Source: Haladaptatus caseinilyticus (GTDB taxonomy: Archaea > Halobacteriota > Halobacteria > Halobacteriales > Haladaptataceae). From it: a stretch of DNA of 64,000 nt. Below, one piece after another: positions 32,883 through 39,936 of this stretch. The stretch spans positions 496,001-560,000 of the forward strand of contig NZ_CP111040.1 in NCBI RefSeq assembly GCF_026248685.1, read 5' to 3'. The notes under the pieces are model-generated. The model was not told the origin of the DNA. It searched no databases and saw only the letters and a list, made by a program, of their open reading frames with translations. Each line of letters begins with the position of its first letter. The first letter of the stretch is position 1. The position numbers and the translations under genes were made by a program.

Positions 32883-33172
32883 CGTCGAAAGAAATCGAGA
32901 ACGCACTCGCTAATGCTGAAGACGCGTTCCAACGCTCACCTGACAATCCAGAAACAGGGTTGGAATTCGTGACCGATCCAACTATTCTCCAATTGCGGAA
33001 GGCCTGTCGGTTGCTCGATGCAGCCCAATTCCTTATCGATCGCAATGGCCACTACACGGTGATCATCGAAGCATCATTCGTTGCAATCGAGCGCTCAATC
33101 CAATTCTATGTCGAAGCAAGTGGGTACGATACCGAAGTATTTCGTCAATACACCAGCATCCGAATCACGTAA
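32879..33172 (+). pseudogene. HEPN-domain toxin, C-terminally truncated by a polB fragment
   Basis: Only 97 residues. The start (MTSKEIENALANAEDAF) and helical core (TILQLRKACRLLDAAQFLID, then SFVAIERSIQFYVEASGYD) fit the HEPN fold. The C-terminal helix that carries the RNase motif (R-x4-6-H/Y) is replaced. From about 33142 the DNA matches the reverse of a DNA-polymerase gene at ~40460-40500, so the last ~10 codons (QYTSIRIT) are polymerase sequence read in antisense. The RNase is very probably dead. Overlap with the MNT gene by 4 bases confirms the original operon. Confidence 0.82.
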
Positions 33173-33370
33173 CGGGACGAACGATATCCAGTCGTAGTGA
33201 GCTTCATGCTCAAGCCGAATTGCCACCTCTTCAGAAATCTCAGAGACAAGCGCAGACAGCGATGTCTGTTCCTCCCCGTCGATCGGTGTCACCCACACGC
33301 TATCGACGATGCCGTGCACAACGCGCCAGCCATGCTCCTCGAGCACTGCTTTCGTCTCCAATAGATCGTC
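33142..33370 (-). pseudogene. duplicated internal fragment of family-B DNA polymerase
   Basis: Minus-strand frame reading LETKAVLEEHGWRVVHGIVD, SVWVTPIDGEEQTSLSALV and ISFVPLRDSDAGVLTKYFG. It matches the polymerase gene at ~40466-40690 at nearly every residue, with a few conservative differences (I/V, A/E). It includes the degenerate motif C (GIVDS) and nothing else of the protein. The nucleotide match extends into the HEPN gene. A segment of polB has been copied or recombined here and is now drifting. Confidence 0.88.
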
Positions 33371-33421
33371 TGTGTTAGTATTAGGTACTAACAACCGGTC
33401 AGTCGAGAACCGACCGTAGAA

Positions 33422-33826
33422 TCAATCATCCACTTCTGACGGAGCAAGCGGTACCCGTTCAAGACCAACAGTATCGTAATCTAGTTCGGTTGAGAGTACC
33501 TGCTCGCCCTTTGTCGCGACAAGACCAGCGTGGAGAGCATCGAATGGCGTCATATGATACTCGTCGATATACGTTGCAGCTGCAAGAATCGCATCTTCGT
33601 GAATTTCTGGGACGATAGGAACCAGTTCGAGCAAGTTCGTAATAGCTCGCGGCGCATCGATCTCATACTCTGCCTCAATGTGGTCATAGAAAAGGACCAG
33701 AACCTCGGCGTACGAAAGAATGGAGGTGTGGATGTCATCGTACTCTTCGAGGGCCCCCAGTGCCGAGTCTTGGAGCCAGTCGTCGTCTTTCACTAAGGCG
33801 GTGAGAAAATCGGTCTCAACGTACAC
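33422..33826 (-). CDS. vapC: PIN-domain RNase toxin (VapC-like)
   Basis: 134 residues. PIN acidic residues are seen in YVETDFLTALVKDD, SILSYAEVLVLFYDH (Glu) and YHMTPFDALHAGLVATKG (Asp), ending with a STELDYD strand. PIN RNases cleave tRNA or mRNA when free of antitoxin. It lies 3 bases downstream of the AbrB-type gene (33830), the usual order antitoxin then toxin. The frame is full length and no key residue is lost, so the pair is probably active. Confidence 0.9.
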   Translation of the reverse strand: MYVETDFLTALVKDDDWLQDSALGALEEYDDIHTSILSYAEVLVLFYDHIEAEYEIDAPRAITNLLELVPIVPEIHEDAILAAATYIDEYHMTPFDALHAGLVATKGEQVLSTELDYDTVGLERVPLAPSEVDD

Positions 33827-33829
33827 AAG

Positions 33830-34111
33830 CTATTCCTCACTCTGTTCGTGTTCTGCCTTGCTGCGATCACGGTGACGCTCGTTGATCTGTTGAGTCGCAG
33901 ACGTTCGAGCCGCTTCTTTCAGCTCGGCGGCGTCTTTGTCAGCAAACGCATCCCCGACAGCGTCTCGAAGGCCTTCGAGCGGATTGTCATCAATCGGAAT
34001 GAGTTTGATCCCGTTCTCTAATTCGACGAGACGATAATGCTCGCCAAATCGTTCGCGTGTTTTTTTCGGTATCGTGATACGACCGCGTTCATCAGTAGCT
34101 ATTTCGGACAT
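33830..34111 (-). CDS. AbrB/MazE-type (SpoVT) antitoxin
   Basis: 93 residues from ATG 34111 (MSEIATDERGRITIPKKTRE). The swapped-hairpin DNA-binding domain is evident (DERGRITIPKKTRERFGEHY, then RLVELENGIKLIPID). The C-terminus is a charged helix (DAFADKDAAELKEAARTSAT) expected to wrap the PIN toxin. Earlier in-frame starts upstream would add residues absent from the family. It would repress its own operon and neutralise the VapC-like protein at 33422. It has a TATA-like ATATACATAT upstream around 34174-34183. Confidence 0.88.
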   Translation of the reverse strand: MSEIATDERGRITIPKKTRERFGEHYRLVELENGIKLIPIDDNPLEGLRDAVGDAFADKDAAELKEAARTSATQQINERHRDRSKAEHEQSEE

Positions 34112-34255
34112 ACCCATTATTAGACTAGAAGTGGGCATGTATAACTCTGTTCCCACACCAGTGGCAAGTACCCATATACATATCTAGTCAAGGTCGACGC
34201 GAGAAGCGCACGGAGAGCCAGCAAGTCGACGATAGAAATCTCAACATCGTTGAAC

Positions 34256-34537
34256 ATGAAGAACGTCGCCAAGACAAACGACGAGATGGTCGCACGACTC
34301 GGATATCGCGAAGTCGCGACGCACTACGGGTGTGCGTACAAGAACGATGGCTATCGGGTCATGGAAGAGATGGCCGAGCGCGTTCCTGGCGTGACCTACA
34401 AGGAATCTCGAACGTTGTCAGTGGACGATGCAATGGGCGTCGGTGGGTATCACATCGAAATCACGTTCGCCCATCCCGACCTCGCCGGGTGGATACGAGC
34501 ACACGAAGCAAACGCGGAACAAAACGGAGGACGCTAA
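34256..34537 (+). CDS. small protein of unknown function
   Basis: 94 residues from ATG 34256 (MKNVAKTNDEMVARLGYREV). The sequence is well balanced and predicted soluble (KNDGYRVMEEMAERVPGVTY, then GVGGYHIEITFAHPDLAGWI), with no family I recognise. It lies divergent from the VapC/AbrB pair and upstream of a reductase gene in a patch that is more GC-rich than its surroundings. It could be recently acquired together with that gene. Confidence 0.55.
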   Translation: MKNVAKTNDEMVARLGYREVATHYGCAYKNDGYRVMEEMAERVPGVTYKESRTLSVDDAMGVGGYHIEITFAHPDLAGWIRAHEANAEQNGGR

Positions 34538-34703
34538 TTAGAGCGTTGTAATCACGGGGGTTCGTCGAACCCCCGCTCGAACGCGGTCCCATCCGGCCTC
34601 GTGGCTGCCTTCGAGCAGGTGCGCGACGTAGATACATACCGTTAATCAGTTCCCGGCCCTTCTGTCGTCTATATTGAATAGTCGTGACGATCAAGAGGAT
34701 ACC

Positions 34704-35258
34704 ATGGCCAACCTCATCTACGTTATCAACACATCACTCGACGGCTACATCGCCGACGAGAACGGCGACTTCGACTGGACAGAGCCATCTGAGGACGCGC
34801 ATGCCTTCTTCAACGATTTCCAACGATCGGTCGGTACCTCCCTTATCGGCCGTCGCATGTATGAAACGATGCGGGTGTGGGACACCTTTAACCTCGACGA
34901 CCTCTCCGAGGTAGAACGCGAGTTCGCCCAGGCGTGGCGGGATACCAGCAAGGTTGTCTATTCAACCACCCTGGACACTGTGCCGGAACCACGGACCCGT
35001 CTGGAGCAAACGTTCGACCCCGAAGTGGTACAGGCCATGAAAGACCAAGCCGACCGCGACCTGTCCATCGGTGGTCCCGGTCTCGCTTCCGAGGCCATCC
35101 GCGCAGGTCTGGTCGACCGGTATATACTGCGCTTGGTCCCGACGATCGTCGGAGGGGGAACCCGATCCCTCCCCGACGCAACGCGGGCCGACCTCGCTCT
35201 CAACACGACACGTCGTTTCGACGACGGCTCCGTCCTCGTCGATTACAGCCTCCGATAA
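34704..35258 (+). CDS. RibD C-terminal/dihydrofolate-reductase-fold protein
   Basis: 184 residues from ATG 34704 (MANLIYVINTSLDGYIADEN). The DHFR-like fold of the RibD-C family shows in the N-terminal strand, SLIGRRMYETMRVWDTF, LSIGGPGLASEAIRAGLVDR and LVPTIVGGGTRSLP. Family members are NADPH-dependent reductases of mostly unknown substrates; some are deaminase-linked riboflavin enzymes. Local GC content (about 60%) is clearly above the window average, and codon choice follows, hinting at lateral transfer from a higher-GC haloarchaeon. It is probably monocistronic. Confidence 0.9.
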   Translation: MANLIYVINTSLDGYIADENGDFDWTEPSEDAHAFFNDFQRSVGTSLIGRRMYETMRVWDTFNLDDLSEVEREFAQAWRDTSKVVYSTTLDTVPEPRTRLEQTFDPEVVQAMKDQADRDLSIGGPGLASEAIRAGLVDRYILRLVPTIVGGGTRSLPDATRADLALNTTRRFDDGSVLVDYSLR

Positions 35259-35380
35259 CCAAATTGCCCTCTAAACAGGCAGTGGGATAGACCACCAGTC
35301 AGTTCAACGGACCGGATCACCTTCACCTAGAAACTACGCGGGGCTATCTACGGACAATCTGCGACCATCGGCCGTGCAAG

Positions 35381-35399
35381 ATATGCGCTCTGTATCTTG
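35381..35399 (+). repeat. 19-base intergenic motif, copy 1
   Basis: ATATGCGCTCTGTATCTTG recurs with three changes at 37281-37299. The two copies lie downstream of unrelated genes (the reductase and the hydrolase), so the repeat could be a terminal sequence of a small mobile element or a processing/regulatory site. Confidence 0.35.
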
Positions 35400-35532
35400 C
35401 AGCCACTCAACAAATTGACGAGCTGCTGGCACAAACGACGATCTGGACATTGAGGCTAAATTCAACAGAACTAGACCGACTCCGGAATAGTAGTTCGGAT
35501 AGGGCTATACACTTTGCCAACGTATTCATTTT

Positions 35533-35991
35533 ATGGCACCGAAAAGGTCACAGACAAACGAATCGAGAGTGATTACTAGGCCTGGTGTCCAAATGACACT
35601 GCTCGCCACCAGTGACGATACCAATGGTGCGTGGAGTCTAATCGAGAACGAGGCCGACCCCGGCCAAGGCCCCGCACCCCACTGGCACGAGGAGATGACG
35701 GAGGGAATCTACATTCTAGAGGGGGAGGTCAATTTCGAAATCGATGGCGAAGACCGGCAAGCGGGGCCAAGCGAATTCATCTTAATACTACCTCGGAAGG
35801 TTCACACGTTCACCGTAGTTTCGAACGAACCGGCGAGGTATCTGATCCTGGCCTCACCCGGTGGATTCGAAGGATACTTCGAGGAACTCCAGGAGCTAAG
35901 AGCCGAAAAAGACGAGTGGCCTCCGTCGGATATGACCCCCGTCATTGAGGTGATGGAACGCTACGACACCTACCTCCCACCCGTCGAGTAA
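35533..35991 (+). CDS. cupin-domain protein
   Basis: 152 residues. A single cupin beta-barrel spans residues ~40-115. Motif 1 contains GPAPHWHEEMTEGIYILEGE, with metal-binding His-x-His and Glu, and motif 2 contains LPRKVHTF with the last His. The C-terminal ~40 residues (FEGYFEELQELRAEKDEWPP) form a charged tail seen in quercetinase- and isomerase-like cupins. The metal sites look intact, so an enzyme or small-molecule sensor is possible. Function not assigned. It is monocistronic with AT-rich sequence upstream. Confidence 0.88.
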   Translation: MAPKRSQTNESRVITRPGVQMTLLATSDDTNGAWSLIENEADPGQGPAPHWHEEMTEGIYILEGEVNFEIDGEDRQAGPSEFILILPRKVHTFTVVSNEPARYLILASPGGFEGYFEELQELRAEKDEWPPSDMTPVIEVMERYDTYLPPVE

Positions 35992-36479
35992 TACATACCA
36001 ATGGACAGTTCCGCAATCGAATGTCTTAGTTGGTGACTGGTCCATGCCTTGTATTCAGCGATACCAATAGCTCATCACTGATCGAGAGTTTCGACACAGG
36101 TTTGATTTTGGTTCTATGAAGATGCAGACGTGCAACAGCTCCTTCCTTTAACCTTATACTCGTTAGAGAAATGATTTGATAATCGCCTGTATCGAGGTAC
36201 CGTCGGTGACGTGTTTTCTCCGAGAGAATCAACTCACAGCGGGAAATCCGTCACCGGAATGACGGTGCATTCTCGAACTGCTGAAACGTCTCTTGGAGCG
36301 CTTCGCGAAAGAACTCGAGACCATCCGTTCGGTCGGAGCGAACGTGCCACTTGATACTATCATCGCCCATCGGAAGCTCGACGTCGAACGTCGCCCACCA
36401 TTCACCAGTCAGAATAGTGGGCCAGAGAGAATGCAATCATCACAAACGATTTTCGATGCGCAACGCGAACTTCGAGGTC
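35992..36479. other. intergenic region with a possible small minus-strand gene
   Basis: 488 bases. A minus-strand frame at 36251-36436 (61 residues, containing ILTGEWWATFDVELPMGDDS) has an amino-acid mix like a real protein, with no family I recognise. It overlaps the expected promoter of the hydrolase gene and may be a remnant. Nothing else seen. Confidence 0.35.
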
Positions 36480-37280
36480 ATGGCAGTTATCCAGTGTAAT
36501 GGAGCGACCCTCTATTACGAGGAATACGGAGATGGGCAAACGATCATATTTCTCCATGGGGCGTGGGCGGGACTCAGGTATTTCGAACCACAGCTGACGG
36601 CACTTTCGAACCAGTATCGGACGGTCGCCCTCGATTTCAGAGGGCACGGTCGATCGGAGAAAACAGAGCAGGGCCACACGGTACGACAATATGCCCGCGA
36701 TGTCCACGAGTTTCTCGATCGATGTCACTTTGATAATGTTGTGCTCGTCGGCTGGTCAATGGGCGCGGCCGTGACCTGGGAGTATGTCGACCAGTTTGGG
36801 ACCGAGCAGATTCGAGGGCTGGTAAACATTGACGCCGAGCCATCCCCATTGCAGCAACAGGACGACAAATTTGGACGAATGAATCTAGAGGAACTCAGTA
36901 CCGTGTTCGTCGACATCCAAACCGACCACCTAAATCTCATCGAGCGGGAAAACCAATTACTGGTAAAAGATTCTCCGTCGCGGGATCTCGAAACGATGAT
37001 GTTCGACGAGGCGTCGCGTACCCCGCCACCGATTAAGAGCGCGATATTTGCCGATGTCCTACGGAAACCGCCGTACAATCTCAGCGATATTGATGTCCCA
37101 ACGCTGGTGTGCGCTGGCGCGGATGAAAAGTGGCGGAGCGTCGCCTCCGTGGAGCACGTCGCAAATCTCATCCCGGATAGCAGGTTCGAACTGTTCGAAG
37201 AAAGTGGCCACTGTATCACCGTTGAGGAGCCAAAGCGTTTTAATCGAGTCCTGAGCGATTTCGTCGACTCTGTTTGCTGA
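36480..37280 (+). CDS. alpha/beta-hydrolase
   Basis: 266 residues from ATG 36480 (MAVIQCNGATLYYEEYGDGQ). The fold's signature parts are present: oxyanion loop IIFLHGAWAG, nucleophile elbow VGWSMGAAV, acid DEKW in LVCAGADEKW and His in ESGHCITVEEP. It resembles haloperoxidase/esterase-type hydrolases that act on small esters or lactones. A longer upstream frame exists, but its sequence does not look coding. It is monocistronic, with no clear tie to neighbours. Confidence 0.92.
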   Translation: MAVIQCNGATLYYEEYGDGQTIIFLHGAWAGLRYFEPQLTALSNQYRTVALDFRGHGRSEKTEQGHTVRQYARDVHEFLDRCHFDNVVLVGWSMGAAVTWEYVDQFGTEQIRGLVNIDAEPSPLQQQDDKFGRMNLEELSTVFVDIQTDHLNLIERENQLLVKDSPSRDLETMMFDEASRTPPPIKSAIFADVLRKPPYNLSDIDVPTLVCAGADEKWRSVASVEHVANLIPDSRFELFEESGHCITVEEPKRFNRVLSDFVDSVC

Positions 37281-37299
37281 ATACGCGCTTTGTATATTG
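37281..37299 (+). repeat. 19-base intergenic motif, copy 2
   Basis: ATACGCGCTTTGTATATTG matches copy 1 at 35381 at 16 of 19 positions. It begins at the first base after the hydrolase stop codon. Confidence 0.35.
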
Positions 37300-37613
37300 G
37301 CCGATGAATTGAACAGCAAAACTACGGACGATAGTCCGGGCCACAGACGGGTTGCCGGAGATTAGCGTGGCCGGGACGAAAACACGCCCGAGAGCGATAC
37401 GAATCTAACACAAAATCACACAAACGCGGTTGTTGACGTCCCGAATTGACACAGTTCGGGACAGACGCCGTTCGGCTACTCGTAAGTACGGCAGTTGTAT
37501 CGGCAGCTATCGGCTAGAAGTTAGCGGGAAGGAGAGGGGCGATGCTGACCATCGCGTCTGTGGTCGGAGAGAAGCAAGATGGAGGTCACACACTGGAAAA
37601 ATTCGGACGAAAT
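37300..37613. other. intergenic spacer
   Basis: About 310 bases, GC-rich at first, between the hydrolase gene and a convergent regulator. I see no gene or clear terminator. Confidence 0.35.
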
Positions 37614-37943
37614 TTATGCTGAGCAATCACTGATAGGGATAACTTCGAGAAAATCTTCAAGTAGCATGCCATTGCGATAGCGGACGTCCTCATTTCGTCG
37701 ATCGTATTCGATAACCCCATGATCAGCGAGCTTTGGAATATGGGTATGGATGAGTGAGAGCCGGACTTGTTCAGCCGTCGTGGCTTCATCACTTTCCTCA
37801 GAGAGGTATGTAACAAGCTCGTTGAGATCCGCTACATCAGTGTCTTCCGCCATTAGATACCAGAGAAGCTGGCGTCGGCGATGGTGAGCGAGTATCCGAC
37901 AAATTTCGTCCAGTGTATGCAATGAACGATTTTCTGAAACCAT
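37614..37943 (-). CDS. DUF7344-type winged-helix regulator
   Basis: 109 residues from ATG 37943 (MVSENRSLHTLDEICRILAH). The haloarchaeal winged-helix pattern is seen in HRRRQLLWYLMAEDTDVADL, RLSLIHTHIPKLADHGVIEY and DVRYRNGMLLEDFLEVI. These small regulators typically occur near HalOD1 and HTH genes, as here. The target is unknown. An in-frame upstream start would add 38 residues without family support. It is close to, and on the same strand as, the BOA-type regulator at 38032, 88 bases apart. Confidence 0.82.
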   Translation of the reverse strand: MVSENRSLHTLDEICRILAHHRRRQLLWYLMAEDTDVADLNELVTYLSEESDEATTAEQVRLSLIHTHIPKLADHGVIEYDRRNEDVRYRNGMLLEDFLEVIPISDCSA

Positions 37944-38031
37944 ATTGCTGGATGTATCAGGGTAAGATACACAAGCAGTAGGGCTGTTCACACGGGGTAT
38001 CTTTAACCAATAATGAACAGAACCCCCTCCT

Positions 38032-38700
38032 TCAGATGGCATCGTCCCCTGATGCATTAAGCAATGCGTGTTCGAGCAGCGCCTCGTTCCCGCGTCGGAT
38101 GAGATCGGAGAGCGACTGCTGACTGATATCGAGCTCCGCAGCTAACTCAGAGAGCGTGATTTGCCTGGGCGTCCGAAAATACCCACGTTGAAGCGCGAGT
38201 ACCAGTGCATCCCGCTGTTTTTCGGTGAGCACACTGTCAAGGAAATGGTCACCCGCTTCGGTGAGCGTGTGCAGCTGGCCAAGTGTATACTGGATATCGT
38301 TCTCACGACAGTGGTTGTGGAATGTGGTAAGATCCTCCTGAGTGGGAAAGAGAATTTCGAACTCCCACGCGTGGGAGTTATACCCATATGCACTTCGAAT
38401 GATTGTCTCTGCGGCGGTAAATCCTTCAAAGAAGCCGTCTTCGGGAATATTCCAGTTTAGGAGATACAGACGGCGATCATCCACCTCCTCGATTGCCACG
38501 AGTTCTTGGACCTGCTCATGAGCCCGGACGCGTTGTTCAAATCCGTCCAAATCCGTATTCCATGCCCAAAATAAGGGGATGACATTCGTCCCAACAGGGA
38601 CGATGCGCTCGAATTCGATGTGGGTTTCTGTCCCTGCGGTGAGGAGACGACCAAGCGGGAAATTCGTCGCTGGAAGAGAGAGTTCAATAATGGTTGCCAT
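38032..38700 (-). CDS. bacterio-opsin-activator-type HTH regulator
   Basis: 222 residues. An N-terminal sensory domain (MATIIELSLPATNFPLGRLL, with ELVAIEEVDDRRLYLLNW) is followed by the C-terminal HTH_10 domain: LTEKQRDALVLALQRGYFRT, ITLSELAAELDISQQSLSDL and IRRGNEALLEHAL. This architecture is widespread in haloarchaea and modelled on Bat. The ligand or signal is unknown. It is followed on the same strand by the DUF7344 gene, so the two may be co-expressed. Target genes cannot be inferred from sequence. Confidence 0.9.
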   Translation of the reverse strand: MATIIELSLPATNFPLGRLLTAGTETHIEFERIVPVGTNVIPLFWAWNTDLDGFEQRVRAHEQVQELVAIEEVDDRRLYLLNWNIPEDGFFEGFTAAETIIRSAYGYNSHAWEFEILFPTQEDLTTFHNHCRENDIQYTLGQLHTLTEAGDHFLDSVLTEKQRDALVLALQRGYFRTPRQITLSELAAELDISQQSLSDLIRRGNEALLEHALLNASGDDAI

Positions 38701-38849
38701 CGATCCGTCCGGTATTCATTCCACAACTCCTTAATCGCTCGTATGGAACCGAGTTTAGCGGATTCCGATTCGAAACTGTAGACGGAAAGGTCGAACTGTT
38801 ATGTGCCATAGCCTGGAAAACCAGCGAACACGGCACTTCGTCGTCGTAT

Positions 38850-39170
38850 CTATCGGTCAGGAGCGTCGATTTCAACAGCGCCCTCACTCGACACAGTCAC
38901 CCAATAGCCTGCATACTCAAACGAAACTTCGCCACCAGTATGTGGCGACCCATCTGCTCGCGGTGCAAAGAATGCAGTGAATGCGTCTGGATCGATCGCC
39001 TCGTATAACGGTTGTAGTTCCTCCCTGGATTGTTCGTCTGATTCTGCAACCATTCGAAGAATTTGCTCAGTTACCGAGCGAGGTCTACTATTGTGCGATG
39101 GTCTATTCTCGATATCAATTGAGCCCGGTTTTATGAGTTCCTCACAAAAGAACAGCCACGGTGATGTCAC
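38850..39170 (-). CDS. HalOD1 output-domain protein
   Basis: 106 residues from GTG 39170. The HalOD1 fold is recognised by SVTEQILRMVAESDE, ELQPLYEAIDPDAFTAFF and the C-terminal EVSFEYAGYWVTVSSEGAVE. It is a small stand-alone output module thought to participate in signalling. It is surrounded by other haloarchaeal regulators. The start codon is a GTG with no better in-frame ATG. Confidence 0.85.
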   Translation of the reverse strand: MTSPWLFFCEELIKPGSIDIENRPSHNSRPRSVTEQILRMVAESDEQSREELQPLYEAIDPDAFTAFFAPRADGSPHTGGEVSFEYAGYWVTVSSEGAVEIDAPDR

Positions 39171-39286
39171 AAGGTCTTATTGTGGCAACTGTTCTCAACG
39201 AGTCCATAAACTGGAACCACGAATAAGGAATTATTGAGGTTTTCTAAACATTTGGGCACAGCATCGTCTCTGGGAAGACTAGACTC

Positions 39287-39670
39287 TCATTCCGTCGTGC
39301 GATTACTCCTACTCCTTCGTTCGCTAACTTCTAGCAGTGCCTCAAGCCGATCATTGCTCTGATAGCGAATGGTTCCTTCCTGCCAATTATATTTGATTAG
39401 ACCGTAATTAGCCATCTTCGGCAAATGACGGTGGCGCAGATTCATCCGAAGACGATCACGAGATATCTCAAGATCGTCGATGAGCACATCAACGAGTACT
39501 GAGACTGCAGTTGAGACCCCGTCCATCTCCGAGAGGAGGCAGAGAGTATAGCGGCGCTGTTGGTTGGCGAGGATTTCAAACAGTGCGTCGAGCGATAGTT
39601 CCGCTGGATCGGTGGTATCACGTGTCATTGTCTGTTGCTCAGTAAAATACTGACGAACATCTGTAGCCAT
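39287..39670 (-). CDS. DUF7344-type winged-helix regulator
   Basis: 127 residues. The winged-helix blocks are LSLDALFEILANQQRRYTLC, RLRMNLRHRHLPKMANYGLI and YNWQEGTIRYQSNDRLEALL. It is related to the regulator at 37614 but diverged. It has an AT-rich region upstream, and its gene is separated from HalOD1 by ~115 bases on the same strand. Regulon unknown. Confidence 0.84.
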   Translation of the reverse strand: MATDVRQYFTEQQTMTRDTTDPAELSLDALFEILANQQRRYTLCLLSEMDGVSTAVSVLVDVLIDDLEISRDRLRMNLRHRHLPKMANYGLIKYNWQEGTIRYQSNDRLEALLEVSERRSRSNRTTE

Positions 39671-39936
39671 AAGTTTTCTTTTTGATATTTTTGGAGCATG
39701 GGTCGATATCCGCCGAGTGGTGTTTTTTCATAGGAATGTTAGCTAGCATTTTAATCTTTTGGCTAATAATATATAAATACTTATTTGTAAGCAATAATGT
39801 GAAGGAGATCATTTAACCGATTAATTTCACCACATCACTCTGTGCTGCAAGAAATCGGGGTGCCATCTGTCTTATTAGCTGAGGTCTTCCTTACTTTCGA
39901 TGGACCCTGAGTTACTGAATGGAGACATTCCTCTAA

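Noticed and set aside
34888-35290. Large alternative frames inside the RibD-C gene
   Set aside because: They are GC-driven shadows; the RibD-C frame carries all family motifs.
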